From: Marine Group I thaumarchaeote
GTDB taxonomy: Archaea > Thermoproteota > Nitrososphaeria > Nitrososphaerales > Nitrosopumilaceae
Direction of reading: 5' to 3'
Assembly (NCBI GenBank): GCA_013390745.1
Contig: JACASX010000007.1
Location: 1 to 56,442 of the forward strand
DNA length: 56,442 bases
Below are positions 42,176 through 52,600 of the stretch, in pieces (the stretch's first letter is position 1; the number at the start of each line of letters is the position of its first letter). The position numbers and the translations under genes were made by a program. The notes beneath the pieces were generated by a model that saw only the letters and a list, made by a program, of their open reading frames with translations, did not search any database and was not told the origin of the DNA.

Positions 42176-42918
42176 CCAATAGTTTTTGAAAGACTAACCA
42201 CCTTCCCTATTATAATTATTGAGGGTGGCTCTATCTTAGACCGCTTTACTTTTTGTGCGATATTTGAAACTGTACCTGTAATCATTTTTTGCTTTGTTGT
42301 GGTACCATCCTGAATCACAGCGATGGGAGTTTTTTTGTCCATTCCGCCACTTGACAATTGTTTGCAAATTACACCAATGCGAGAAAGACCCATCATGATA
42401 ACTATCGTGTCGGTAGATTTTGCAAGATTCTTCCATCTTACTGCTTCCTTACTCTTTTCAAAGTCTTCATGCCCAGTTACAAATACTACAGATGAAGCAA
42501 ATCTTCTATGCGTCAATGGAATTCCCGCATAAGTGGCGGAACCAATTCCTGATGTAATTCCTGGAATAATTTCAAATCGTATCTTATGTTTTTTCAAATA
42601 TTCTGCCTCTTCTCCTCCACGACCAAACATTATCGGGTCTCCACCTTTGAGTCTAACAATACAACGTTTTGTTTTTGCATACTTTACCATCAGGTCATTT
42701 GTGCTATCCTGATGTTTGTAATCATCACCAACTGCTCTTCCAACATAAATGACCTTTGCCTTTTTTGGAATCATTGAAAGAATTTTCTTACTAACTAACC
42801 TGTCATAAAGAACTACATCCGCTTTTTTGATCAGCTCAACAGCCCGTAAAGTAATAAGGCCTGGATCACCTGGACCTGCACCAACAAGAAATACCTTACC
42901 TGTCATTTTTTGTTCCAC
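42160..42918 (-). CDS. cobA: Uroporphyrinogen-III C-methyltransferase (SUMT)
   Basis: This enzyme makes precorrin-2 from uroporphyrinogen III with SAM. VGAGPGDPGLITLRAVELI at the N-terminus, VRLKGGDPIMFGRGGEEAE, and YAGIPLTHRRFASSVVFVTGH are characteristic. The length is 252 residues. It sits between hemC and hemD with overlaps on both sides. Precorrin-2 then goes to the sirC-like enzyme of the other heme cluster and, possibly, to cobalamin. Confidence 0.96.
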   Translation of the reverse strand: MEQKMTGKVFLVGAGPGDPGLITLRAVELIKKADVVLYDRLVSKKILSMIPKKAKVIYVGRAVGDDYKHQDSTNDLMVKYAKTKRCIVRLKGGDPIMFGRGGEEAEYLKKHKIRFEIIPGITSGIGSATYAGIPLTHRRFASSVVFVTGHEDFEKSKEAVRWKNLAKSTDTIVIMMGLSRIGVICKQLSSGGMDKKTPIAVIQDGTTTKQKMITGTVSNIAQKVKRSKIEPPSIIIIGKVVSLSKTIGWRKK

Positions 42919-43838
42919 TCATCCAAGCTTTCTCTCCAATTAGAAGCAATCTCTGCAATGCCAATTTTTTGTAGTTCCTCTCCAACCTCCTGCCCCAAAC
43001 TTCTGGGTTTGTTAATATCTCCAGTTTTTTCTATTGTGATTGATTTTTTTCCGTCAACTGAATATGCCGAAACCGTAAGCTTCAACATGCTTGAATTGGA
43101 AATTCCTAGTGCACCGACAGGAAACCTGCATCCTGATTCAACATATTCTGACAGTGCCCTCTCAGCTTCTATTTCCGTTCTGGATTTTTTATCTTCAATT
43201 TTTTTTAGCATAGATATTGTTTTGTCATCGTCCGCCCTACAGACAATTGCCAATGCACCCTGACCGGGGGATGGAGGAAAATCTTTGGTTGACAGTACCG
43301 AGTGTTTAACATCCAAGCCTAATCTAGAAATTCCTGCCTCTGCCAATATGATGGCGTCAAATTTGCCGTCTGTAACCTTGCTGATTCTTGTCTCTATGTT
43401 TCCTCTAACTGGCTTTACTACAATGTCTGGTCTTATTCTTGAAACCTGAACTGCCCTTCTTAGACTGCTTGTGCCAACAACAGCATTTAATGGAATTGTC
43501 TTAAGATTATAGCCCTCCCTTGTGATTAGAACGTCATTAGCTGATTCTCGCTTTGGTACGCAGGCAATTGTCAATGATTTTGAGATGTCTGATGGAACAT
43601 CCTTTAGGCTGTGCACAGCAAAGTCTATCTGCTTTTCTGCAACCGCCTTGTCAATTTCCTTTTCAAAGATTCCCTTCTGATCTATCGTAAAGAGTGCTCT
43701 TGTATCGGTATCACCCTTTGTTGTTATCGTTTTGATTTCAAATTCCAAACCTGCATTCTCCTTTTGCAATTCCGATATCACCCAATTTGTTTGGGCCAAT
43801 GAGAGCTTGCTGCCACGTGTTCCTACCAGAAACGTCAA
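42903..43838 (-). CDS. hemC: Porphobilinogen deaminase
   Basis: HemC polymerises four porphobilinogens. GTRGSKLSLAQTNWV starts the protein; VHSLKDVPSD, RESANDVLITREG and TSSLRRAVQ follow. The dipyrromethane-binding Cys is in ESGCRFPVGALG. The length is 311 residues. It overlaps hemL by 4 bases and cobA by 16 bases. Confidence 0.97.
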   Translation of the reverse strand: MTFLVGTRGSKLSLAQTNWVISELQKENAGLEFEIKTITTKGDTDTRALFTIDQKGIFEKEIDKAVAEKQIDFAVHSLKDVPSDISKSLTIACVPKRESANDVLITREGYNLKTIPLNAVVGTSSLRRAVQVSRIRPDIVVKPVRGNIETRISKVTDGKFDAIILAEAGISRLGLDVKHSVLSTKDFPPSPGQGALAIVCRADDDKTISMLKKIEDKKSRTEIEAERALSEYVESGCRFPVGALGISNSSMLKLTVSAYSVDGKKSITIEKTGDINKPRSLGQEVGEELQKIGIAEIASNWRESLDEWNKK

Positions 43839-45115
43839 TTTTTCACCGCCTTCAGTGATAATCCATATGCGCCCAATGTCTTTGTAATGTCTGTGTTAGT
43901 ATGAGCATCTGACAAAAAGACAGTCTCAAATTGCGATGGTGCTATAAACACACCGTTCTTGAGCAGACTTGAAAATAATTTGTGGAATTTTTTCCCGTCT
44001 GCCTTTTTTGAAGTCTTGTAATCAGTTACTGGCTTGCTTGAAAAGAAGATTTGGAACATTGAGGCGATTGAGTTAATCTGATGTGGGATTCTGCGGTCAG
44101 TTGCCAGGTCGTCAATCTCATCAACCAAAAGTTCACAGTTTCTCTCAAGTTTTGCATACAGCTTGTTTTTGTTTTTGTTAATTGTCTTGATGGAGCTTAT
44201 TGCAGCTGTAACAGATATTGGGTTTCCTGCAAATGTGCTTGCCTGATATACATTTCCTCCTGGTGCAAGTTTGTTCATTATCTCCTTTCTGCCACCCACT
44301 GCAGATATTGTAAAACCATTCCCAAGAGCCTTGGCAAGAGTAGTAATGTCGGGTTTTATTTTGAAAGTCTTTTGTGCACCACCCTCCGATACTCGAAATC
44401 CCGTAACAACCTCATCGAAGATAAGTGGAACGTCATGCTGTTTGGTAATTTTTCTTACATCAGAAAGAAAATTCTTTTCGGGCAAAATGAGACCCATGTT
44501 TGCAAGAACTGGCTCTATGATTAAGCCAGCAACATCCCTGTGCTTTGAAAGAACTCGGTCAAGAGTTTGTGAGTCATTGTATGGAACTACCAGTGTGTTT
44601 TTTGAAGCCTCCTTTAATCCGCCCTCTGAAACTGAAATCCCAATGTGGGCAGAGCCAGAACCAGCTTTAACCAAAACTGAACTATATGCTCCGTGATAGC
44701 AGCCCTCAAACTTGATAATTTTTTTCTTTTTTGTAAACCCCCTTGCCAATCTTATTGAGGTCATGGTTGCCTCCGCACCAGTGTTTACAAGACGAACCTT
44801 GCCCATGGAGGGAAAGTTTTTGATGATTAATTTTGAAAGCTCAACCTCAAGCGCAGTTGGAATTGTATACAGTGTTCCTTTTTTCAGCTGTGAAGAAACA
44901 GCAGAAATTATTTCCTTTCTTGCATGTCCAAGCAGCAGAGCACCATATCCATTGCAGTAATCGATATAGCGCTTTCCATCTTCGTCCCAGATTGAGCTGC
45001 CCTGTGATTTTTTTACAAAGAATGGATAGGGCTTGAAAAATCTTACCGGGCTGTTAACTCCGGATGGAATTATCTTTTTGGCCTGATCAAATAGCTTTTT
45101 TGATTTTGATACCAT
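43835..45115 (-). CDS. hemL: Glutamate-1-semialdehyde 2,1-aminomutase
   Basis: HemL converts glutamate-1-semialdehyde to ALA with PLP. IPSGVNSPVRFFKPYPFFV, VNTGAEATMTSIRLARGFT, FEGCYHGAY, FDEVVTGFR and TLAKALGNGFTISAVGG (PLP Lys) define it. The length is 426 residues. It is the first gene of hemL-hemC-cobA-hemD. The companion hemA and hemB lie in the first tetrapyrrole block, so ALA synthesis is split across both. Confidence 0.97.
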   Translation of the reverse strand: MVSKSKKLFDQAKKIIPSGVNSPVRFFKPYPFFVKKSQGSSIWDEDGKRYIDYCNGYGALLLGHARKEIISAVSSQLKKGTLYTIPTALEVELSKLIIKNFPSMGKVRLVNTGAEATMTSIRLARGFTKKKKIIKFEGCYHGAYSSVLVKAGSGSAHIGISVSEGGLKEASKNTLVVPYNDSQTLDRVLSKHRDVAGLIIEPVLANMGLILPEKNFLSDVRKITKQHDVPLIFDEVVTGFRVSEGGAQKTFKIKPDITTLAKALGNGFTISAVGGRKEIMNKLAPGGNVYQASTFAGNPISVTAAISSIKTINKNKNKLYAKLERNCELLVDEIDDLATDRRIPHQINSIASMFQIFFSSKPVTDYKTSKKADGKKFHKLFSSLLKNGVFIAPSQFETVFLSDAHTNTDITKTLGAYGLSLKAVKN

Positions 45116-45150
45116 TTACAAAATTCATGTTGAATATCACTAATATCTTT

Positions 45151-45831
45151 CTAATGTGTGCTGATATTTTTCGTGCGCCCTGAGAGTACCTTGTAAATGG
45201 CTGCTACTATGATTGTTCCAATGAAAGGCGTAGTCAAATAGAGCCACAGGTCACCAGTCATTCCTGAGATAACTGCGGGTGCCAAAGACCTAATTGGGTT
45301 CATTGAAGCGCCGGAAACCAGACCAAAAAACAAAACGTCCAGAGCAATGATTCCACCTATTGCAACCCCAGTAAGCTTTCCAAGCTTTTTGAAATGGACT
45401 ACGATGTAGATTACTCCCATCAAAAATATGGATGTAAGAATTTCATAGCTAACATTTGCTTCCACGGTAGAAGTAGGGTTTGGATAGTTCGTACCAAGAT
45501 TTGCATAGTCGCCCATTACAAGCAGCACAAAAACAATGCCCAAAAATGCGCCAACTGCCTGTGCAGCAAAGTAATATGGAAGCTGTCTTCCCTTCACATG
45601 TTTTGTAATGAAAAACGCAACAGTCACTGCAGGATTAAAGTGAGCCATTGAATACTTGCCAAATGCATAGACCACAATCGCCAGTCCAATAAAGTGCATT
45701 GCTACAACAAAGTAATGTCCATAAATTCCCCCAAGCATTACATCATAAACCATAGAGCCCGTTGCGGCAACAACAAGACCGAAAGTGCCAATCAGTTCGG
45801 CGACAAAAATTATTTTGTTGGATGAATGCAT
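45151..45831 (-). CDS. Aquaporin-family (MIP) channel
   Basis: The 226-residue membrane protein has six hydrophobic segments and two half-helix loops. The first is HFNPAVTVAFFI with the NPA motif. The second is SMNPIRSLAPA, with NPI replacing NPA but the selectivity Arg retained. It may carry water, ammonia or a small neutral solute. The changed second motif leaves its selectivity open. It is followed by the pit gene upstream on the same strand with a 6-base gap, so it shares the phosphate operon. Confidence 0.9.
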   Translation of the reverse strand: MHSSNKIIFVAELIGTFGLVVAATGSMVYDVMLGGIYGHYFVVAMHFIGLAIVVYAFGKYSMAHFNPAVTVAFFITKHVKGRQLPYYFAAQAVGAFLGIVFVLLVMGDYANLGTNYPNPTSTVEANVSYEILTSIFLMGVIYIVVHFKKLGKLTGVAIGGIIALDVLFFGLVSGASMNPIRSLAPAVISGMTGDLWLYLTTPFIGTIIVAAIYKVLSGRTKNISTH

Positions 45832-45837
45832 TCCTAT

Positions 45838-46824
45838 CTATACAAACAAATGGATTATGTAAGTAAACGCAATTGCAAGTCCAGCAGCTCCTGGTATTGT
45901 AATTACCCAAGAAAATATGATCTGCCTGCTAACTTTCCAGCGGACTGCACGTATTCTTCGCGCTGCGCCAGCCCCCATAACACTGCCAGTAATTGCATGA
46001 GTTGTACTTGCAGGAATTCCTAATATTGCAAAAATAGCTAACATTACTCCGCCACCGGTTTGAGCTGCAAACCCCTGATATGGTTTCAGTCTGGTGATTT
46101 TGAGACCAAGTGTTTTGATTACTTTGTATCCTCCAAAGAATGTACCCAAGCCCATTGCACTTGCTGCTGCAAGAATTACCCAAAGTGGCATATGAATTTC
46201 AGAAATAAGATCTGCCGAAAACAAGATGAGAACAATTATTCCCATAGTTTTTTGCCCATCATTTGCTCCGTGAGTAAGTGCAAGCCAGGCAGATGATATA
46301 ATTGATAATCTACCAAATGTCCTGTTTACTACAGCTGGTCTATATTTAGCAAAAACTGCAATTATAATTCCTACTAAAACCATACCAAAAATTATTCCGC
46401 CAATTGGCGCGATAATTATTCCTGTAAAAACTTTGGTTAGCCCACCGTAAACAAGTTGTTCAAAGCCCAATCCAATAATGCCGGCTCCCATTATTCCACC
46501 GATTAAGGAATGGCTGTTGGAAATTGGTAATCCGAAATATGTGCATAATGAACTCCAAGCTATTGCACCTGCCAAACCTCCGATAATCATATAGACAGTG
46601 ATCTCGTCAGGACTGACAATTCCTTTTGCAATAGTGGTGGCAACTGCAACACCAAAAACGAATGGTCCTACAAAATTAGCGGCGGCAGATAACGCAACTG
46701 CATGAAGTGGTTTTAAAACACGTGTCCCAATTACCGTAGCAACAGAGTTAGCAGAATCATTGAATCCATTTACGAAATCAAAGATTAGTGCTATAATTAT
46801 AGCTACGATTGCTATTTCTATCAT
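45838..46824 (-). CDS. pit: Inorganic phosphate permease (Pit family)
   Basis: Pit moves metal-phosphate into the cell by ion symport. FDFVNGFNDSANSVAT and the second signature LTHGANDGQKTMGII are the two inverted-repeat motifs of the family. GNPISNSHSLIGG-like LPISNSHSLIGGIMG and IPASTTHAITGSVMGAG complete the pattern. Ten or so membrane segments fill 328 residues. The PhoU-like partner is upstream with an 8-base gap. Confidence 0.94.
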   Translation of the reverse strand: MIEIAIVAIIIALIFDFVNGFNDSANSVATVIGTRVLKPLHAVALSAAANFVGPFVFGVAVATTIAKGIVSPDEITVYMIIGGLAGAIAWSSLCTYFGLPISNSHSLIGGIMGAGIIGLGFEQLVYGGLTKVFTGIIIAPIGGIIFGMVLVGIIIAVFAKYRPAVVNRTFGRLSIISSAWLALTHGANDGQKTMGIIVLILFSADLISEIHMPLWVILAAASAMGLGTFFGGYKVIKTLGLKITRLKPYQGFAAQTGGGVMLAIFAILGIPASTTHAITGSVMGAGAARRIRAVRWKVSRQIIFSWVITIPGAAGLAIAFTYIIHLFV

Positions 46825-46832
46825 AAAGCCAC

Positions 46833-47462
46833 CTAGGTATATTTTAGAACGATGTCTTCAACAACGTCAGCAACATCTACACATCTATCTGATGCAGTTT
46901 CTAATGATTCATAGATATCTTTTAGTTTAATGATTTGTATTGCGTCATTACCCTCAAAGAGTTCGGTCATAGCTAGTTTATACAAATCATCTACTTTATG
47001 CTCAATTGCACTTGTTTTTCTGCAATGTTCTATCATTGTAGAAGGATTCTTCATATTTTGTAGTTTGGATGTCATCAGTTCTACTTCTTTTGTTGCCTTT
47101 ACCAGTTCATTTGCAATATCCAACGCGTGTGGAGGAGCACTAATTATTTTGTAACTATGAAGTCTTGAAGCTATTCCATCCATATGATCAATTGCATCAT
47201 CTATTTTTGATGCAACTCTTTGCATGTCCTCACGATCCAAAGGCGTGATGAATGTACTATTTAACTCAGAAAAAATATCCCGTACTAGGGAATCAGCCTG
47301 AGTTTCAAGAGCATGAATTTTTTTATGATGTTCATCGTTACCTAGATCTGATAGCATAACTACCACTGCTTCAGAGACTTCAACTCCTTTTTTTGCCAAA
47401 TTATCTAGGATTACTAAAATTTGTTTTTCATTTGATTTTACCCAGGAAAAGAACTGTCCCAT
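46833..47462 (-). CDS. PhoU-like DUF47 protein, partner of Pit
   Basis: This cytosolic helical protein (209 residues) belongs to the DUF47/PhoU-related family that usually precedes pit. LDREDMQRVASKIDDAIDHMDGIASRL has the metal-binding helix. SLETASDRCVDVADVVEDIVLKY closes the second half. It probably regulates or stabilises phosphate uptake. It is the first gene of a three-gene set with pit and the channel. Confidence 0.92.
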   Translation of the reverse strand: MGQFFSWVKSNEKQILVILDNLAKKGVEVSEAVVVMLSDLGNDEHHKKIHALETQADSLVRDIFSELNSTFITPLDREDMQRVASKIDDAIDHMDGIASRLHSYKIISAPPHALDIANELVKATKEVELMTSKLQNMKNPSTMIEHCRKTSAIEHKVDDLYKLAMTELFEGNDAIQIIKLKDIYESLETASDRCVDVADVVEDIVLKYT

Positions 47463-47491
47463 AATCTGCGTAGAAACATTTTGAACTTAAC

Positions 47492-47540
47492 CGTGATGCA
47501 CATAGTCTATAGTGTAACTATATAGTGAATGATCATCACG
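47492..47540. promoter_or_regulatory. Spaced inverted repeat in the pit / radical SAM divergent region
   Basis: CGTGATG (47492-47498) and CATCACG (47534-47540) form a perfect 7-bp inverted repeat around an A/T-rich core holding related CTATAGTG and CTATATAGTG elements, which include a TATA-like site for the PhoU-like gene. It suits a regulator binding site controlling phosphate uptake. No regulator is assigned. Confidence 0.4.
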
Positions 47541-47567
47541 AGCGTGTTTTTTAGCTTACGAAGTAGA

Positions 47568-47577
47568 ATATTTTTAA
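47568..47577 (+). promoter_or_regulatory. TATA box of the radical SAM gene
   Basis: The A/T-rich element ATATTTTTAA is centred about 27 bases before ATG 47600, giving a leaderless start. Confidence 0.5.
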
Positions 47578-47599
47578 GGCTAGAAAACTTTGCCAGATC

Positions 47600-49636
47600 A
47601 TGTGTCCACTTAAGATATTCTTATGTGATTTAACATATGATACTGTTACTTTGTCTGTTGATGGCTTCCCGTTGAATGTTGGTTACATAGCATCATATAC
47701 AAAAATGAAATTTAATGACCAAGTTGAAATTAGACTTTTCAAATATATTGAAAAACTTCAAGAAGCACTAGAAACATCAGTGCCAGATATTATAGGATTC
47801 GCTAATTATGCCTGGAACAGGCAAATTAACAAGGAAATGTCAAAAATATTCTTAGAAAAAAATAAAAATGGATTAGTGGTTTGGGGAGGACCAAATTTTC
47901 CTGCTGATGTGGATTCACAAAAAGTTTTTTTCACAAAATTTCCTCAAGTTGATATTTATGTTCCTATTGAAGGTGAAATTGGATTTTCAAATATTGTTAA
48001 ACAGGTTTTGGCTCTAAACTCATTTGATAATCTGCGAAAAAATATTATCTCTCAGCCTATACCTGGTTGCATTATAAAATCTAATGATGAAGAATTACAC
48101 TTTACATTAGCCTTAGATAGAATACAGTCATTAGATGAAATTCCTTCACCTTATCTAACTGGAATTTTAGATGAATGCTTTGATGAAAGATTAGTACCAA
48201 TGATTCAAACTAATCGTGGTTGTCCATTTTCATGTACATTTTGTGTTGATGGCTCTGATTCCGTAAGAATGATTAATGAATTTTCCGTACAACGTGTAGA
48301 TGATGAACTAAATTATATTGCTAAACACGTTCCCAAAAATCAACATAATCTCCATATTAGTGATCTAAATTTTGGAATGTATACAAGAGATATAGAAGTC
48401 TGTGATTCGATAAATGGCATCCAAAAAAAATATGGGTATCCACATTATGTAAAAATTACCAGTGGTAAAAACAATCCTGAAAGAATTGGTAAAGCAATAA
48501 AAAAACTAGGAAACACGACACATATGGCACTTAGTGTTCAATCACTAAATGATCAGATACTTTCGAATATTAAACGGGATAATATAAGTTCGGAAAAATT
48601 GGTTCAGATAGGCCCCGCACTAAAACGTGAAGGGCTTGATACCGCATCTGATGTAATCTTAGGATTACCCGGTGAAACATATGACACAGCTATACAAACA
48701 ATAAAAGATCTCCTTAACGCAAAAATAGATTGGATAAATATTTGGACTCTCATGCTTCTTGATGGTTCTGAACTAAATACTCCGAAAGAAAGGGAAAAAT
48801 GGAATTTAAGATCTAAATTTAGAATAATACCTAGAGATTTTGTAAAATTGAATAATGGAAAGGTTGTCATTGAAATTGAAGAAGTTGGAATTGGTTCTGA
48901 TACTTTATCTTTCGATGAGTATGTTGAAATACGGCTAATGAGTCTACTCATAAAAATTATCTCAGCAACGCCTTGTTACAAATCTATATTCAAATTCATG
49001 CAATTCTATAATGTAACAATTTTTGATTTGGTATTTTCCATGCTGAAAAACACCAATATTGCTTCAACCGAACTACAGAAATTATTTGAGGAATTTAAAC
49101 AATATACTATTGATGAATTATGGGATTCCGAGGAAGAATTAATTCAGCATTATCAAAATCCTCGTGAGTATGAAAAATTATTGAATGGTAGTGCTGGACA
49201 AAATGTTGCGTACTATTTTCATGCAATTGCAATATCTGAACATATGCTCGATTTTACTGATTTTTGTATAAAAACTACAAAAAAATTGATTGAAAAAAAT
49301 ACGGATGAAGATTTTGTTACTGAACTAAACACTATTTCAAACTACTGTTATGGCAGCTGCCAAAATATTTTTGGTGAAGATCGATTGAAATCCAATCCTG
49401 AATTCCTTTTTGAATATGATATTTTGACTTGGATGAATACTGGTGTAACTTCTTCATTAAAATCATTCAAACTGAATAAAAAATCAAAAATCAAATTCTC
49501 TTTAACTCAAGAACAGTATGAGGTTTTAGAAGATAAATTGGACATCTTTGGTCATAATAAAATTGGGCGAAGTCAAGCTCTTAATTGGGTTGCTCACCAT
49601 CTTCTATGGAGGAAACCTTCCTTACTAAAAAATTAG
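47600..49636 (+). CDS. B12-binding-like / radical SAM protein of unknown substrate
   Basis: Residues 1 to about 170 resemble the cobalamin-binding-like Rossmann domain of B12 radical SAM proteins (FPLNVGYIASYTK, DIIGFANYAW, VVWGGPNFPAD), without the usual DxHxxG cobalamin motif. CPFSCTFC at about residue 210 is the [4Fe-4S] radical SAM site. DLNFGMYTRD and LSVQSLNDQIL fit the barrel. The last 200 residues are helical and unlike any domain I recognise. The length is 678. It stands alone and leaderless, divergent from the phosphate genes. The reaction is unknown. Confidence 0.85.
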   Translation: MCPLKIFLCDLTYDTVTLSVDGFPLNVGYIASYTKMKFNDQVEIRLFKYIEKLQEALETSVPDIIGFANYAWNRQINKEMSKIFLEKNKNGLVVWGGPNFPADVDSQKVFFTKFPQVDIYVPIEGEIGFSNIVKQVLALNSFDNLRKNIISQPIPGCIIKSNDEELHFTLALDRIQSLDEIPSPYLTGILDECFDERLVPMIQTNRGCPFSCTFCVDGSDSVRMINEFSVQRVDDELNYIAKHVPKNQHNLHISDLNFGMYTRDIEVCDSINGIQKKYGYPHYVKITSGKNNPERIGKAIKKLGNTTHMALSVQSLNDQILSNIKRDNISSEKLVQIGPALKREGLDTASDVILGLPGETYDTAIQTIKDLLNAKIDWINIWTLMLLDGSELNTPKEREKWNLRSKFRIIPRDFVKLNNGKVVIEIEEVGIGSDTLSFDEYVEIRLMSLLIKIISATPCYKSIFKFMQFYNVTIFDLVFSMLKNTNIASTELQKLFEEFKQYTIDELWDSEEELIQHYQNPREYEKLLNGSAGQNVAYYFHAIAISEHMLDFTDFCIKTTKKLIEKNTDEDFVTELNTISNYCYGSCQNIFGEDRLKSNPEFLFEYDILTWMNTGVTSSLKSFKLNKKSKIKFSLTQEQYEVLEDKLDIFGHNKIGRSQALNWVAHHLLWRKPSLLKN

Positions 49637-49662
49637 AAAACAAAATAAAAAATAGATTTTGC

Positions 49663-52600
49663 TTAAAGCTGCTCTTCACATTTGATTATAATGTCTGAGG
49701 CAGAGTCATATGATACATCAAAGTCATCTCCTCCGTCAAGAATATCATAACCTATTCCGCCGGTTAGTTTGTCATCTCCGGAAAAGCCCTTGAGAATGTC
49801 ATTGCCCTCTCCGCCAACTAGATGATCACTACCTGCGTTTCCAAATATTAGATCGTCACCATCGCCACCAATGATGCAATCATTACCTTCCCCACCGAAG
49901 ATCATGTCGTCCCCGGCAAATGCAAAGATTAGGTCAGCGACTTCTGTGCCAACAATGGTATCAGCTGCTGGAGTTCCAAAGATTTGGTTATAGTATGATA
50001 ATGGCTTTCCACATGGCTGGACTGATATTACCTGCTGAGAACTTGAAGAATTTCCAAGCTCGTCAGAGACGTTCCATGTTACAACCGTATCGCCCAGTGG
50101 GAAAGTATCTGGGGCGTCATTTGTTATTGTAAGTGCGGAACCTGCCAAGTCATATGCTTGTGCCTCACCAATCTCAACTTGTTTTTCTAAGGAAAATGCG
50201 CTAATCATAACATCTTCAGGCATTGTTAATTCTGGAGATGTGGTATCAACTATTGTAACAGTCTGAGTTGCGCTAGCTGAGTTGCCAGATTCATCAACTG
50301 CAGTCCAGGTAACGGTGGTCTCGCCTAATGGGAATACATCCGGTGCATTATTGGAAATTGAGGGAATATCTACTAGGTCACTGGAAACTGGGTTGCCAAG
50401 TGCTACTGTGTTTGAATCGGCAGATGTTGCTTCCGCCGTAATTGAATCCGGAGCAGTGATGATTGGAGATGTGGTATCAACTATTGTAACAATCTGAGTT
50501 GCGCTAGCTGAGTTGCCAGACGTGTCAGTGACAGTCCATGTAACTGTTGTTTCACCCAGTACAAAGAATCCTGGTGGGTGTTCTGTTACTGAGACAATTC
50601 CCATTACATCATGTGCTGTGGCTTCGCCTAATTCTATCATAGTGCCAGATAGATCAGTGGCTTCTGCAACAATATCAGATGGTACAATAATCTCTGGATC
50701 TGTTGTATCAACAAGTATAACAACTTGAGTGGCTTGTGAAATATTGCCTGAAGTATCTGTTACTGTCCATGTAACGGTGGTACTTCCAAATGGAAATGTG
50801 ATTGGTTTATCATTAGTTACAGATTCAATGCCAACATCATCAGCTGCATCGAGTTCTCCAATTCCAATATAGTTCATGGTGGGATCAACTGCTTCAGCTA
50901 AAATATCCTGTGGAGAAATAATTGTGGGTGTAGTAGTGTCTACTACGGTTATTCTTTGATATGCAGTTGTAATGTTATCATGATTATCAGTAGCCATCCA
51001 AGTAATCAGAGTAGAACCTAATGGGAATACATCTGGTGCGTCATGCACAATGGATGAAATTCCTGTAATATCATGAGCCTCAGCCTGACCTATCTCTACT
51101 AGTGTTCCTTCAAGACTAGATGCCTCAACAGTTTGATCTTGTGGTATAGATAGTCCTGGCTTTTTTGTATCAACTATTGTAACAATCTGAGTTGCGCTGG
51201 CTGAGTTGCCAGACGTGTCAGTGGCAGTCCATGTAACGGTGGTCTCGCCAACTGGGAAAACATCGGGGGCAATTATGTAAATTGTGACATCCTGTATATC
51301 GGAAACAATTGGGCTATCCAAATTAACAATATTTGCATCAACTGAAGATGCTTCGAGAGTTATATCTCCTAATAGTAAAATTTCTGGTGCGGTGATATCT
51401 ATCACTGAAACTAACTGGGTAAGACTTGAGAAATTATTTGATGAATCAATGGTAGTCCATGTTACAACTGTCTCTCCTATTGGGAAGAATTCAGGTGCAT
51501 CGTTTGTAATTGAAACAATTTCGCCATTATCTGTGGATGTGGCTTCGCCCAAATTCACCTCATTTTGGTCCAAGCTTGTTGCCTCAATTACAACATCAGC
51601 TGGTACCTGTAAAGTTGGAAATATGGTATCAACAACTGTAATCTTTTGCTCAATGTTGGCTGTGTTTCCTCCAACATCAGTGGCAGTCCATGTTACGATG
51701 GTCTCTCCCACTGGAAAGAACTCAGGAGCATCATTTGTGATTGAAATCACGCCTAATAGATCATCTGCGCTTGGTTCCTGTAATTCTATAATGTTATCAT
51801 AAGGCACAACTGCTTCAGCAGTTATGTCAGGTACTGAATGTATTATGGGCGGAGTTGTATCAACAATGCTAATTTGTTGTATTGCTGATGCTGAATTTCC
51901 ACTATTATCGATTGCTGTCCAAATTATTGTAGATGAGCCTAACGGGAACAATGTTGGTGCGTTGTTAACTAATAGCTGAATACCATTTTCATCCATTGCT
52001 ATTGCCTTACCTAGTTCAACAGATGTTAGACTTCCAGTTGCTTCTATCACCAAGTCCGCTGGTGGAGATATAATTGGTTTAGTAGTATCAGGGATTGCTG
52101 CTACTTCTGCTGCCGCCGTTGCTTCAGCTGCTACTTCAGCTTCTGCTGCCGCCGTTGCTTCAGCTGCTGCTTCAGCTTCTGCTGCCGCCGTTGCTTCTGC
52201 ATAAGCTAACTCTTGTAATTTTCTAAATTGTTCTGCTGTTAAAGCTTCTTCTATTTGTGCTACAACGGGTGTTTCAAATTTTTGTATCAAACCTAGACTA
52301 GAATCTAAAACGTAAAGATATCCTAAGTTATCTAATACAAGATCTTTTGGTTCAAGAAACTTGCCGTTTCCTATACCAACGTTACCCCATGAAGTTATTG
52401 TCTTTCCATCAGAATTCATTTTAACCACTCTATACTTTACAGCGTCAACAAAGTAGATGTCTCCGTTAGGATCTGCTATTAATCCTCCAGGTCGCACCTG
52501 AGAGCCACCAAAATTATAATCAAAGCTTTTTAGGAAAATCCCATCTGAAGTATACTTTTCAATTTTATAATTTCCAGGATCAGAAACGTAAATAAAATCT

